Assembly (NCBI GenBank): GCA_902362975.1
Contig: CABIYO010000021.1
Coordinates: 1 to 45,165 of the forward strand
DNA: 45,165 bases
Direction of reading: 5' to 3'
Origin: Caryophanales bacterium
GTDB taxonomy: Bacteria; Bacillota; Bacilli; Exiguobacteriales; Exiguobacteriaceae
The translations under genes and the position numbers were made by a program. Numbering within the stretch: position 1 is the stretch's first letter; every line of letters starts with the position of its first letter. Shown piece after piece: positions 1 through 8,688 of the stretch. The notes beneath the pieces are model-generated. The model was not told the DNA's origin and searched no databases. It saw nothing but the letters and a program-made list of their open reading frames with translations.

Positions 1-85
1 GTACTGGAGAAGCATACAAACTCCTGTCGTCTCTTTGAGAGACATCACCCGACAAACGTAGTCTTTCGAAAAGACTCTGGCTGGG

Positions 86-143
86 CAATAAAGACTAAAG
101 TCACTGGCTTTTACAAGCCCGCGACTTTAGTCGTGGGTTATTG
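86..143. repeat. long imperfect hairpin, possible IS200/IS605 end
   Basis: Nested inverted repeats are visible: caata (86-90) with tattg (139-143), gactaaagtc (93-102) with gactttagtc (123-132), and ggctt (106-110) with aagcc (115-119). Subterminal hairpins of this kind are typical of IS200/IS605 ends, so this may be the terminus of a second such element; it could also be the terminator-like end of the coding remnant at 138-324. No transposase is visible for it in the window. Confidence 0.45.
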
Positions 144-324
144 ACCGTCGTTTAACTGCAAAGCTAGGATGAACACTTCATCTAGCGCGAATGGTTCAGT
201 GTCTAGCGAAGCGAGTACATCGGATTTTAGCGTCACTTCTACGACACGGTCATCGAACTACCATCTCGTCTGAATATCGTCACCTTGTCTCGTGGCGCGG
301 GTCGCCACTGGACCGTGACGTTTT
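138..324 (-). pseudogene. possible C-terminal gene remnant cut by the IS right end
   Basis: On the minus strand one frame reads from about 320 down to a TAA at 138-140. It encodes a plausible C-terminal stretch (FDDRVVEVTLKSDV... ending ...LQLNDGQ), interrupted by one in-frame TAG upstream of it. The reading begins right where the IS right end finishes, so this may be the tail of a gene disrupted by the insertion. I do not recognise the family. It could also be chance coding capacity, hence the low confidence. Confidence 0.25.
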
Positions 325-448
325 GTGAACTACTCGCCACTTATTTGCTTCGCAAATTGAAGGGGGAGCTTCTTGGGAAAATCGTACTTTATTAGCCACG
401 ATTATTTACCAAGCTCGTCGGGTGGTTCCCACCCTGAAGGAATTCGTT
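325..448 (-). ncRNA. candidate omega/reRNA region at the tnpB 3' end
   Basis: In TnpB elements the guide RNA is processed from the 3' end of tnpB and the right end. Here the stretch after the tnpB stop holds a short G/C hairpin (ggtgg..ccacc, near 420-433) and then the terminal right-end hairpin (about 325-372), which is the expected architecture. This is position-based inference: the RNA is not shown to be expressed, and its partner protein is broken. Confidence 0.4.
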
Positions 449-1238
449 TTAGTTTGCCAACATCAACAGGTTGGTGCTCGCGTTGATGTCTCGATCATGA
501 TGAACACTGCAATGAGTACACGTCCATTCACGGACATCCATCGCCTTCTTCTCGCCTTTTACGCCGCAAGAAGAACAGATTTGAGTGGATGCGAACCAGG
601 GGTCTGCCTTGATGAGCGTCCGTCCGTAGAAGTTTGATTTGTACTCGAGTTGACGGACGAACTCGTACCAACTGACATCTGCAATCGATTTGGCGACCTT
701 GTGGTTTTGCATCATGTCCTTCGACTTCAATGTCTCCACGACGATGACTTGGTTCTCATCAACGATCCGTCTCGACAGTTTGTGAAGGAAGTCCTTGCGT
801 TGATTCGCGATCTTTTCGTGTTTCTTGGCCAAAAGTAACTTGGCTTTTTCACGATTCTTACTCCCGATCTTCTTGCGTGACAGCGCGCGCTGCGCCTTCT
901 TGACCTTCGCTTCGGATTTTCGGAGAAAGCGCGGGTTGTCAATCTTCTCAGAAACCCTGTCATCGTTCGTCATGACGGCGAAGTGTTTTAGACCGAAATC
1001 GATCCCGACCTTGTTCTTGGCTGGGATCCATGGTTCATCGTCCTGTTTGACGAGGAGGGAGACAAAAAACTTGCCTGTCTTGGTCATCGACACCGTCGCC
1101 GACCGGATGACGCCCTCGAACGGACGATGTTGGGTGAACTGGTTTGTTGTAGATGAACCGGGCGCAGCCGATCGTCTTGATGAGGAACTCGGCCTATGCC
1201 GGCGTTGGGTGGAGCCTGTATGTATAGCCTTTCAGCAT
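449..1238 (-). pseudogene. tnpB: TnpB RNA-guided nuclease, internally deleted
   Basis: An N-terminal fragment starts at ATG 1238 (MLKGYTYRLHPTPA) behind a GGAGGGA ribosome binding site. It meets TAG at codon 15 (1194-1196) and continues in frame as AEFLIKTIGCARFIYNK before homology stops near 1130. The C-terminal part (ORF 449-1093) is in another frame and keeps the RuvC-like motifs: GIDFGLKHF (first Asp), VIVVE (Glu), a CxxC...CxxC zinc ribbon and DRDIN (third Asp). A full TnpB has about 370-400 residues, so roughly 150 internal residues are gone. The remaining C-terminal half is well conserved, which suggests recent decay. Protein activity is not expected. Confidence 0.85.
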
Positions 1239-1512
1239 GTCCGTCCCTCCTCCCTTCAGAAAATCGTGATGTGTCCTCCTCATCCGATACCCGCGGAAGG
1301 GGAGGGAGAATCTGACGGAATCACGAACTTTTGTTCGTCATATCTGTCACAGGGGGAGAAGAGTTTTGGACCGGGCGATTCATCTCCCACCTACGCTGGG
1401 CTACGCCCCGAGACGCTTAGAGGAGGGAGAATTCTCGCCTGATTTAGTTAAAATCCAGAATTTTTAATATGTTTTGTCATGGGATTTCAATTCCGTCAAC
1501 TCTGTCTCTTTT

Positions 1513-2457
1513 TCAAATGACATCCGTTTGTTTTTTCGTACGGCGACCTTGAAAATACGTAGATAAATAAATGCCGACAATAACGAATCCGAGTCCGACC
1601 ACCGCATTCCACGGAATCGTTTCACCGAGTAAAATCCCTGATAACATGACTCCGAATAAGGGAACTAAGAAGATATAGAGTGAAATTCGACTGACCGGAT
1701 TGTATTTCATTAACGTGTTCCACAATGTAAATCCGATTGCTGACAACATCGCCAAGTAAAACAAGAACGCAATCGTCTGTCCGGTGTACGGCATGGAAAC
1801 ACCATTCGGGTCTAATAAATAGCCGATTAGCAGCAACCCAACAGAACCGATCACCATCGCCCAAGCCGTCATCGGGGCAACATCATATGTCTTCGAGTAG
1901 TCCTTCGCTATCAAGTTCCCGAACGCTCCGGATACCATCGCCAAGATGAGTAAAATCTCTCCGAACCCAAAACCAACTTCCGATCCGGTCGCCGGCCAGT
2001 TCGCGATGACGATTCCAGAAAAACCAAACGTTAAAGCAAACCCCTTCAATCGATTCAACTTGTCGTCTTCATATCGGAAATGAGCGAGGGCCATTTGGAA
2101 AAATGATGTGGAACCAGCAATGATCGACCCTTGGACACCGGTCGAAATGGACAGTCCGATATAGAAGAACAAATATTGTAGAAACGTCAAGAACGAACCG
2201 AGATGCGCATACGCTTTAACCTTTTCACGGGTCAAATGGACAGACTGTTTCAAAACGGTCTGACTGATGATGAGCAATAGAATCCCTGCGAGTAAAAAAC
2301 GCTCGCCCGCGAACAATAGCTGTTGCCCATACTCATTCGATTGGATATCAAGTTTCTCATAACTCAACTTAATGAACGGGAACGCACTCCCCCATAACAA
2401 CGTATTGAAAATCGCCAATAACGCCACCGTCCAAGGGCGTTCAAATATATTTTGCAT
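1513..2457 (-). CDS. EamA/DMT-family membrane transporter
   Basis: A 314-residue, strongly hydrophobic protein with about ten membrane segments arranged as two EamA repeats, as in RhaT/YdcZ-type drug/metabolite transporters. The N-terminus (FNTLLWGSAFPFIKLSY) is the typical first EamA helix with its WG-S-F-K signature. AAGGAG lies 8-9 bases before ATG 2457. The C-terminus is a short basic tail. The gene is monocistronic and divergent from the P-type ATPase at 2659, with a shared 200-bp control region that contains PerR-like and Fur-like boxes. The substrate cannot be deduced from sequence alone. Confidence 0.85.
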   Translation of the reverse strand: MQNIFERPWTVALLAIFNTLLWGSAFPFIKLSYEKLDIQSNEYGQQLLFAGERFLLAGILLLIISQTVLKQSVHLTREKVKAYAHLGSFLTFLQYLFFYIGLSISTGVQGSIIAGSTSFFQMALAHFRYEDDKLNRLKGFALTFGFSGIVIANWPATGSEVGFGFGEILLILAMVSGAFGNLIAKDYSKTYDVAPMTAWAMVIGSVGLLLIGYLLDPNGVSMPYTGQTIAFLFYLAMLSAIGFTLWNTLMKYNPVSRISLYIFLVPLFGVMLSGILLGETIPWNAVVGLGFVIVGIYLSTYFQGRRTKKQTDVI

Positions 2458-2522
2458 GACACAAAAACTCCTTAATCTTTTTATTTGTGAGTCACTGATA
2501 AGCGTGTTAAGATAAGTCTAGA

Positions 2523-2537
2523 TAATAATAATTATAA
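2523..2537. promoter_or_regulatory. PerR-box-like operator
   Basis: The 15-mer taataataattataa matches the PerR consensus TTATAATNATTATAA at all but one position. It lies about 120 bp before the P-type ATPase start and about 65 bp from the divergent transporter gene. A -10-like tataaa follows at 2561-2566, so the box would overlap the -35 region. PerR control of the homologous Bacillus subtilis pump (PfeT/ZosA) is established. Confidence 0.6.
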
Positions 2538-2586
2538 ATAAAGGATTCGGATTAAACTTCTATAAATTCTTCATTTTAAGCCAACT

Positions 2587-2605
2587 GAAGATGATAATCA
2601 TCATC
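2587..2605. promoter_or_regulatory. Fur-box-like operator
   Basis: The 19-mer gaagatgataatcatcatc matches the Fur consensus GATAATGATAATCATTATC at 16 of 19 positions by my count. A further half-site, attatca, follows at 2610-2616. It sits between the PerR-like box and the ATPase start. In B. subtilis Fur activates pfeT. Here the box may lie downstream of the putative -10 at 2561, which would change its effect. Confidence 0.55.
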
Positions 2606-2658
2606 AGTCATTATCATTTAATCGAGATTTATTCTCAATTAGAAAGAAGGGATTATCG

Positions 2659-4566
2659 ATGAACGTCCAATCGGTCACGCACGAAAAAAGCCACGTTTTC
2701 AAACGGGCTAGCTGGTACGAACATATCGAATTGATCATGGCGCTCATTAGCGGTGTATTGATTGTACTCGCTTATATCGCCGAAACACAAGGCGGAGCGC
2801 CTTGGATTCATGTCACACTTTACTTATCCGCCTTTTTTATCGGAGGATACGCAAAAGCGAAAGAAGGGATTTCGGATACGATTGAGACGAAATCGCTGAA
2901 TGTAGAGCTTCTCATGATTATTGCTGCCATTGGTGCCGCTTCGATTGGGTACTGGATGGAAGGGGCAATCCTCATCTTCATCTTTGCTTTATCCGGGGCA
3001 CTCGAGACGTATACGATGAACAAAAATGAACGTGCTCTCGAATCGTTAATGGAATTACAACCGGAACAGGCGACTCGTCTAACAGACACTGATGAACTCG
3101 AGGTTGTTCATATCGACGACCTTCGTGTCGGAGATCGGATTTATGTCCGTCCTGGCGAACGCATTCCGGTCGATGGAAAAATTGTAAAAGGGAATGCTTC
3201 CGTGGAAGAAGCCGCTATCACAGGCGAGTCCGTCCCTGTCGATCGTCAAGTCGGTGATGACGTGTTCGGATCGAGTGTCAACTTGAACGGAGTATTGACA
3301 ATCGAAGTGACAAAACTTGCGACGGAAACACTGTTCCAAAAAATCATTCAAATGGTCCAACAAGCACAAGAAGAGAAATCACCGTCTGCACAGTTCATCG
3401 ATCGATATGAAGGACGTTATGTTCAAATTGTGCTCTTCTCTGTTGCGGCCATCATCATTCTCGGACCGTTCGTCACGTCGTGGTCTCTTGAAACGAGCAT
3501 CTATCGCGGCATGATCCTTCTCGTTGTCGCATCCCCTTGCGCACTCGTCGCCGCCATCACACCGGCCGCGCTGGCTGCCATCGCCTCTTCTGCAAAACAT
3601 GGGATTCTCTTTAAAGGCGGTGCTCATATCGAGAACATGGGACGTCTAAAAGCAATCGCCTTTGACAAGACCGGGACACTCACCATTGGGAAACCGATTG
3701 TGCAAGAGGCGCTCATCTTACCTTCTTTAGAAGAAGAGGACGTCAATCGAATTGTCAGTTTGATTGAAGAGCATTCGATGCATCCACTTGCTGAAGCGCT
3801 CGTTTCCTACACCGGAAAACACACCGGGGAAATGACATACTTCAAAGACATCACAGGCTCCGGAATTGAAGCAACGATTGACGGGACGACGTATCGGGTC
3901 GGAAAACAGAAGTTCGCTGACCGAAGCGGTGATTTCTTTAAGAATGATGTCGAACGATTGAAAGAGGCCGGTCATACACTCGTCTTCATCAGTGACGAGA
4001 CACGTACAATCGGTGCTTACGCCTTACGTGACACGCTACGACCCGAGGCAAAGGTAGCAATCAAGCGACTGAACGACTTAGGGATTGCGACCATCATGAT
4101 TACCGGAGACAACGAGGCAACCGCTCGCGCTATCGCGAACGAAGCTGGATTGACACGCTATATCGCCGAATGCTTGCCTGAAGAGAAGGTTTCGCAAATC
4201 AAGATGTTACGAGAGGAATATGGAACAATCGGGATGATTGGCGACGGAATCAACGATGCGCCTGCCCTTGCGACAGCCGACGTCGGGATTGCCATGGGCG
4301 AAGGAACGGATGCCGCACTAGAAACGGCAGATGTCGTCTTAATGAAAAACGACCTCGTCCGATTGAGTGACGCCATTCGTCAATCGCGCAAATTAAATCG
4401 AATCATCTTACAGAACGTCGTTTTTGCACTCGGTGTGATTCTTGTTTTGATTGCAACGAACATCTTTGAGTTACTCATCATGCCGTTCGCGGTTGTCGGA
4501 CATGAAGGTTCAACCATTTTGGTTATTTTGAACGGGCTCCGACTCCTCACGTCATCGTGGGAGTGA
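2659..4566 (+). CDS. pfeT: P1B-4-type metal efflux ATPase (PfeT/ZosA type)
   Basis: A 635-residue heavy-metal P-type ATPase that exports a metal ion, probably Fe(II), across the cytoplasmic membrane. In order it shows TGES (about 188, actuator), SPC in membrane helix 4 (292-294), phosphorylation motif DKTGTLT (D336), the HP motif of the nucleotide domain (SMHPL), GDGINDAP (about 528) and HEGST in the last helices (H615). SPC plus HEGS/T and the lack of an N-terminal CxxC domain are the signature of subgroup P1B-4. AAGAAGGG precedes ATG 2659. The B. subtilis homologue was first named ZosA (zinc uptake) and later shown to be an iron exporter under PerR and Fur. Both boxes occur upstream here, supporting the iron role. 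Co(II) or Zn(II) cannot be excluded. Confidence 0.9.
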   Translation: MNVQSVTHEKSHVFKRASWYEHIELIMALISGVLIVLAYIAETQGGAPWIHVTLYLSAFFIGGYAKAKEGISDTIETKSLNVELLMIIAAIGAASIGYWMEGAILIFIFALSGALETYTMNKNERALESLMELQPEQATRLTDTDELEVVHIDDLRVGDRIYVRPGERIPVDGKIVKGNASVEEAAITGESVPVDRQVGDDVFGSSVNLNGVLTIEVTKLATETLFQKIIQMVQQAQEEKSPSAQFIDRYEGRYVQIVLFSVAAIIILGPFVTSWSLETSIYRGMILLVVASPCALVAAITPAALAAIASSAKHGILFKGGAHIENMGRLKAIAFDKTGTLTIGKPIVQEALILPSLEEEDVNRIVSLIEEHSMHPLAEALVSYTGKHTGEMTYFKDITGSGIEATIDGTTYRVGKQKFADRSGDFFKNDVERLKEAGHTLVFISDETRTIGAYALRDTLRPEAKVAIKRLNDLGIATIMITGDNEATARAIANEAGLTRYIAECLPEEKVSQIKMLREEYGTIGMIGDGINDAPALATADVGIAMGEGTDAALETADVVLMKNDLVRLSDAIRQSRKLNRIILQNVVFALGVILVLIATNIFELLIMPFAVVGHEGSTILVILNGLRLLTSSWE

Positions 4567-4681
4567 TCTATTCGACAAAATGGAATCGATGATTGAAACA
4601 ATATGTCGATTTCGTTATAATTGAAACAATGTGTCTACAAACTGAAACTGATCGAAAGATTGACTAAAGGTGGTACAAGAT

Positions 4682-5608
4682 ATGAATACGATTGCAGTCA
4701 TCGGCAAGGTGTTTGTCGATATTAAAGGGACTTCCTTCGCACCGCTCCACAAAGATGCGAAGAATGTCGGCGACATCACTTTTTCCAATGGCGGAACAGG
4801 TCGAAACGTTGCTCAAAACTTAGGTGTGCTCGGCAACGATGTCCGCTTCGTCTCGACCGTCACGAATGATCAAATCGGTGTCGGTGTCCTCGAAGAATTA
4901 CGTTGCATGAATGTAAACGTTGATGGGGTCGACATGCTTGACGATAATGGTATGGGAATGTGGCTCGCTGTAATGGACAACAACGGCGATCTTCAAACAT
5001 CTATTTCGAAACAACCAGACGAAGCCCGTATGGAAGAAGCGATTTTACGTCAAATCGATACGGTCTTCGAAGAGAGCGACGCGGTCGCCATCGATTTAGA
5101 TTTATCCGTCAACGTCTTGAACGAGACGATTGAACTATGCCGTGAAATGGATTTACCGCTTTATGGTGTCTGTGGCCATCTATCCGTCATCGAACGAAAC
5201 CGTCATTTGCTTCAAGGATTCACAGGATTCATCTGCAGTCGTGAGGAAGCGGAAATTTTGTCCGACATGTCAATCGTCACAGTGGACGATGCCCTTCGCG
5301 TCGCGGAAGTACTCGCCGTGAAAGGTGCTCCCCTCACAATCGTCACGATGAGTGAGCTTGGCGCTGTATATGTCGACCTTCGTACGAATGAACAAGGTCA
5401 CGTCCCGACGACAAAAGTGAAAGTCGCCGACTCCACAGGGGCGGGTGATTCATTCTTCTCCGCTGTCATCTCGGAGCTCATGAAACAACATTCGATTGAA
5501 GAAGCGCTTCGACTGGGCATGCGCGTCGCAGCAAAAGTCATCGCCTCTCATGAGAACGGATTGACGCCAGAGATGTACGCATCATTAGAACAACCTACGC
5601 AAGAATAA
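4682..5608 (+). CDS. PfkB-family sugar/nucleoside kinase
   Basis: A 308-residue ribokinase-fold protein. The N-terminal GG-GRN-A sequence (SNGGTGRNVAQNL) is PfkB signature 1, and the C-terminal DSTGAGDSFF (about 250-259) is signature 2, with the catalytic Asp in GAGD and the anion hole beside it. ATG 4682 is preferred over the upstream in-frame GTG at 4670 because AAAGGTGG (4666-4673) is correctly spaced for it and would overlap the GTG. The substrate is uncertain: the overall layout resembles pseudouridine-kinase/PsuK-like members, but ribose, fructose or nucleosides are possible. It is followed by its own terminator at 5613. Confidence 0.8.
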   Translation: MNTIAVIGKVFVDIKGTSFAPLHKDAKNVGDITFSNGGTGRNVAQNLGVLGNDVRFVSTVTNDQIGVGVLEELRCMNVNVDGVDMLDDNGMGMWLAVMDNNGDLQTSISKQPDEARMEEAILRQIDTVFEESDAVAIDLDLSVNVLNETIELCREMDLPLYGVCGHLSVIERNRHLLQGFTGFICSREEAEILSDMSIVTVDDALRVAEVLAVKGAPLTIVTMSELGAVYVDLRTNEQGHVPTTKVKVADSTGAGDSFFSAVISELMKQHSIEEALRLGMRVAAKVIASHENGLTPEMYASLEQPTQE

Positions 5609-5612
5609 ATAG

Positions 5613-5641
5613 AACGCATCGGCGAATCGTCGATGCGTTTT
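5613..5641 (+). terminator. intrinsic terminator after the PfkB kinase
   Basis: The 9-bp stem aacgcatcg (5613-5621) / cgatgcgtt (5631-5639) has a 9-base loop and runs into TTTT. Confidence 0.8.
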
Positions 5642-5675
5642 GTGCAAAATCACAGAAACGAAAGGAACGATCTCA

Positions 5676-6113
5676 TTGGTTCGAACGAAATTAAGAAGCG
5701 CAATTATTTTAATGAATGATCAAGATGAAGTGGCTCTAATCCGTCGCGAAAAAGAAAACGTCCTCTATTACGTTTTCCCAGGGGGTGGAGTCGAATATGG
5801 GCACACGCCAGAAGAAACAGCCGTGCGTGAAGCATTTGAAGAACTCGGTGTTCACGTGGAACTAGAAGGTGTCGCTGCCTACGTCGCATTCAATAACGAG
5901 TTAAATCCTTATTATTGGGCGAAGATGACAGGTGGCGAATTCGGGACCGGAACAGGTGAAGAGTTTCAAGAAGAACAGACGAACGGATCGTATACACCAA
6001 TGTGGATTAAACGGTCTGCACTCCCTCATCTCCCCGTTCGTCCACCTTCACTTGCTGAAAAACTCGCCTCACACGAGGAACGTTTTTACGATTTGACCTT
6101 ATCAGAGGAATAA
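5676..6113 (+). CDS. NUDIX hydrolase
   Basis: A 145-residue protein of the MutT/NUDIX fold that should hydrolyse a nucleoside diphosphate linked to another group; the substrate is unknown. The Nudix box is GGGVEYGHTPEE...REAFEELGV, but the first acidic residue (usual Glu in G-x5-E) is His. The downstream REUXEEXGU part, which carries the main metal-binding glutamates, is intact. TTG at 5676 is chosen because AAAGGA (5661-5666) lies 9 bases before it; the longer frame starting at 5640 would begin inside the upstream terminator. Confidence 0.8.
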   Translation: MVRTKLRSAIILMNDQDEVALIRREKENVLYYVFPGGGVEYGHTPEETAVREAFEELGVHVELEGVAAYVAFNNELNPYYWAKMTGGEFGTGTGEEFQEEQTNGSYTPMWIKRSALPHLPVRPPSLAEKLASHEERFYDLTLSEE

Positions 6114-6177
6114 TCAGGTGTACACCCTGCCGAATTCGGGAAACGTTTTTTAACGATCGAGTCAGGAGGGTTTTATA

Positions 6178-7131
6178 ATGGCAATGACAGAAGTGAAGGA
6201 AAAAAAGAATTGGCTTTCATTTGGGAAAGAGTTATTTCGACGATTTCAAGAGCATGATGTACAAGACTATGGGGCTACCCTCGCATTCTTTTGGTTTTTA
6301 TCCATTTTTCCTGGAATCATCTTTATTTTGGCGCTCTTGTCCTTTTTTGATGTCTCACAAGATTCGTTTCAAAATCAATTGAACGATTTGGCACCCGGGT
6401 CCGCCGCTTCCGGGTTTCTAACGGGAATTTTCGAGGCGATTGGCGAACCACGAGGCGGTCTCTTGTCGCTCGGTGCGATTTTGGCCATTTGGTCCGCCTC
6501 AAAAGGGGTAGACCGGCTGATCACGACGTCACTTCATGCTTATGGTGAAGACAATGAACGTAACTTTTTCGTCAAAAAAGGATTGGCACTCGGATTGACG
6601 ATTCTGCTTGGCCTCGGGATGCTACTGCTGATTCTCTCGAACGTGCTCGGGTCTCAAATCATTTCATTCGTCACTGAGTATTTACCCGTCAACATTACAG
6701 GAGCCGAAGAAATGATGATCAACATGTTCCGATATGTCCTTACGACGGTTGTCCTCATTTTGACGCTTTCAATTTTTTATAAAGTATCTCCGCAACAGCA
6801 TGTCTTTTGGAAAAGTACCATCCCCGGTGCCATCTTCGGTGTCATCGCTTGGCAAATCGTCTCATTCGGTTTCAGCCTATACGTTTCAAACTTCGGAAGT
6901 TATGACTCGACTTACGGGTCACTCGGAGGAATCATCGTCACGTTGCTCTGGTTACAATTAACCGGGATGATCATTTTAATCGGATCTGAAATCAACGCGA
7001 CGTGGATGCGTTTCTTCAAGACACCGAGCGAACAGGAATACGAACGCAACTTCAAAAAGAACAAAAAGAAAGCGAAACAAAAGCAAGACGAAGATAACTA
7101 TGACGACATCCCGACGAATACGTACGGATAA
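6178..7131 (+). CDS. YihY/BrkB-family inner membrane protein
   Basis: A 317-residue protein with about six membrane segments. The N-terminal soluble stretch is followed by the family hallmark DYGATLAFFWFLSIFPG, and the last helix pair carries the conserved GSEINA. The C-terminus is a Lys-rich hydrophilic tail (KKNKKKAKQKQDED). AGGAGGG precedes ATG 6178. The family was once annotated as RNase BN by mistake. Its biochemical function is unknown. The gene is monocistronic, ending at a bidirectional terminator. Confidence 0.9.
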   Translation: MAMTEVKEKKNWLSFGKELFRRFQEHDVQDYGATLAFFWFLSIFPGIIFILALLSFFDVSQDSFQNQLNDLAPGSAASGFLTGIFEAIGEPRGGLLSLGAILAIWSASKGVDRLITTSLHAYGEDNERNFFVKKGLALGLTILLGLGMLLLILSNVLGSQIISFVTEYLPVNITGAEEMMINMFRYVLTTVVLILTLSIFYKVSPQQHVFWKSTIPGAIFGVIAWQIVSFGFSLYVSNFGSYDSTYGSLGGIIVTLLWLQLTGMIILIGSEINATWMRFFKTPSEQEYERNFKKNKKKAKQKQDEDNYDDIPTNTYG

Positions 7132-7134
7132 TTC

Positions 7135-7171
7135 AAAAGGAGCACGTTCAAGCTGAACGCGCTCCTTTCTT
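7135..7171. terminator. bidirectional terminator between yihY and carbonic anhydrase genes
   Basis: aaaaggagcacgttca pairs with tgaacgcgctccttt across a three-base loop, with one mismatch. A-rich and T-rich flanks lie on each side, so it can serve both converging genes. Confidence 0.8.
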
Positions 7172-7721
7172 ATGCCTTGATCGAATCAAGACGTCCCGTC
7201 GCCGGGTCGATCACGAATCCGTGTACATTCGTTCCTGGTGGCAACAGTGGATGGTTGTTAATCAGGTTGACAGAATGAACTACGTTCTCTTCAACCGAAT
7301 CAAAACCATGGAGCCACTGCTCCAAATCCATCCCTGACGACTTTAGCGTCTTCAAGGTTTGAGGGTCGATTCCACGACGCTCCATCTCTTCGATGACGAC
7401 AGTCGGTTCAATCGCCGCCATCCCACAATCGTAATGTCCGACGACAACAACTTCTTCTGCTCCTAGCGCATAAAGAGCGACCAAAATGGAGCGCATGGCC
7501 GAACCGAATGGGTGTGACAAGACTGCACCCGCATTTTTAATGATTTTAGCGTCTCCGTTCTTAAGTCCCAGCGCTTGAGGTAACAGTTCCGTCAAACGTG
7601 TATCCATACACGTCAAAATCACGATTTTCTTATCTGGGAATTTATCAGATACGAACGGTTCGTACTGTTTTTCCTCTACGAAATGTTTATTGAATTCAAG
7701 CATTTCTTTTACGACTGACAC
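7170..7721 (-). CDS. beta-class carbonic anhydrase
   Basis: A 183-residue enzyme that interconverts CO2 and bicarbonate. Zinc ligands are visible as C38 in CMDTR (with the D40/R42 dyad) and H96/C99 in GHYDCGM, the standard Cys2His beta-class site. The length fits the short YtiB-like bacterial subgroup. The start is GTG 7721 behind GAGGAGG. It lies 18 bp after menA on the same strand and is probably cotranscribed with it; no biochemical link with menaquinone synthesis is evident. Confidence 0.9.
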   Translation of the reverse strand: MSVVKEMLEFNKHFVEEKQYEPFVSDKFPDKKIVILTCMDTRLTELLPQALGLKNGDAKIIKNAGAVLSHPFGSAMRSILVALYALGAEEVVVVGHYDCGMAAIEPTVVIEEMERRGIDPQTLKTLKSSGMDLEQWLHGFDSVEENVVHSVNLINNHPLLPPGTNVHGFVIDPATGRLDSIKA

Positions 7722-7739
7722 GTTAACGCCTCCTCTTTT

Positions 7740-8639
7740 TTACAACACAAATCTTGAAACGATGAGTCCGATGACCATCCATGCTCCGAACAGCGTGTTC
7801 ACTTTCGCTGTCATCGCCATCGCAGGCATTAATGCGGCCGGCTCTGCCTTTTGCCAAAACCGTTGAATCGCCCGGACCATGACCGGCACCGTAAAGAGCG
7901 ACAGCAAGACCCACGGAGTGACGCCATATAATACGACCGCTAAGATGATGCCGACTAATGACGCGATAAAGAATGCCGCGAGCACATATACCGCACGTCG
8001 ATGACCGACTAGACACGCGATCGTTTTTCGCCCATTCTCTTTATCGTTATCTAAGTCGCGAATATTGTTCGCAAGTAAGATCGCCCCAATCAATAAGGCC
8101 ATCGGGAACGACACGAGTAGCAACTCCGTCGTCACCGTATTGATTTGGATAAAGCCGGCAATCCCGATGATGACATATCCCATGAATAGCCCAGCGACAA
8201 TTTCACCGAACGGCGTATAGGCAATCGGGAGCGGTCCTCCGGTATATAGGTAGCCGACAAGCATAGACAGCGCGCCAATCCAAAGCAAATGCCAGCTTGT
8301 AGATGCCGCAATATAGAGCCCGAGTAGTGCCGCAACCGTATACATGCCAAGTGCAATCGCCAGTACTTGCTGCGGTGTAAATCCGTCACGGACGATGGAG
8401 CCCCCAATCCCGATAGACCCCTCATGATCAAGACCACGCTTGTAGTCATAATACTCGTTAAATAAGTTCGTCGCGATTTGAATAAGGACCGATGCCACTA
8501 GCATGGCGAGAAAAAGTCCCCATTTGAGTTCGGTTTGATCGAGGACGATGAACGTCCCAAGCAAGACCGGAATAAAGCTTGCGGTCAGGGTATGCGGGCG
8601 AATCATTCGCCAATATGCCCCTTTCGATTTCTGTTTCAT
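7740..8639 (-). CDS. menA: 1,4-dihydroxy-2-naphthoate polyprenyltransferase
   Basis: A 299-residue UbiA-family membrane enzyme that attaches a polyprenyl chain to dihydroxynaphthoate, giving demethylmenaquinone. It begins with the MenA signature MIRPHTLTASFIPVLLG. The first Asp-rich prenyl-diphosphate site is NEYYDYKRGLD and the second is NIRDLDND. About eight to nine membrane helices follow. GGGAGGG precedes ATG 8639, and a near-consensus promoter lies at 8659-8688. It is divergent from menF, completing the pathway encoded on the plus strand. Confidence 0.93.
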   Translation of the reverse strand: MKQKSKGAYWRMIRPHTLTASFIPVLLGTFIVLDQTELKWGLFLAMLVASVLIQIATNLFNEYYDYKRGLDHEGSIGIGGSIVRDGFTPQQVLAIALGMYTVAALLGLYIAASTSWHLLWIGALSMLVGYLYTGGPLPIAYTPFGEIVAGLFMGYVIIGIAGFIQINTVTTELLLVSFPMALLIGAILLANNIRDLDNDKENGRKTIACLVGHRRAVYVLAAFFIASLVGIILAVVLYGVTPWVLLSLFTVPVMVRAIQRFWQKAEPAALMPAMAMTAKVNTLFGAWMVIGLIVSRFVL

Positions 8640-8658
8640 TTCGTTCCCTCCCTTCGTT

Positions 8659-8688
8659 AGTTTACGTCTCGATGAAAAAATCTGTCAA
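8659..8688 (-). promoter_or_regulatory. sigma-A-type promoter of menA
   Basis: On the minus strand a perfect -35 TTGACA (8683-8688), an 18-bp spacer and a -10 TAAACT (8659-8664) lie just before the menA ribosome binding site. Confidence 0.7.

Larger units (their letters stand above)
325..1442 (-). mobile_element. degenerate IS200/IS605-type (tnpB-only) element
   Basis: The element contains a broken tnpB (449-1238). Downstream of tnpB on the minus strand is a right-end-like hairpin (about 325-372) in which the arm near gcaaatt/aatttgc is followed by a terminal gttcac. Upstream of tnpB is another structured stretch: ggcgattcatctccc (1374-1388) pairs imperfectly with gggagaattctcgcc (1425-1439) and encloses gggc-tac-gccc (1398-1408). 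A smaller palindrome, acgaac-tttt-gttcgt, lies at 1323-1338. No tnpA is visible, so the copy would need a transposase in trans. The boundaries are approximate. Confidence 0.6.

Noticed and set aside
825..1442. Long plus-strand ORF across the IS element
   Set aside because: It is antisense to tnpB and runs through the element's structured end; the translation has no recognisable motif.
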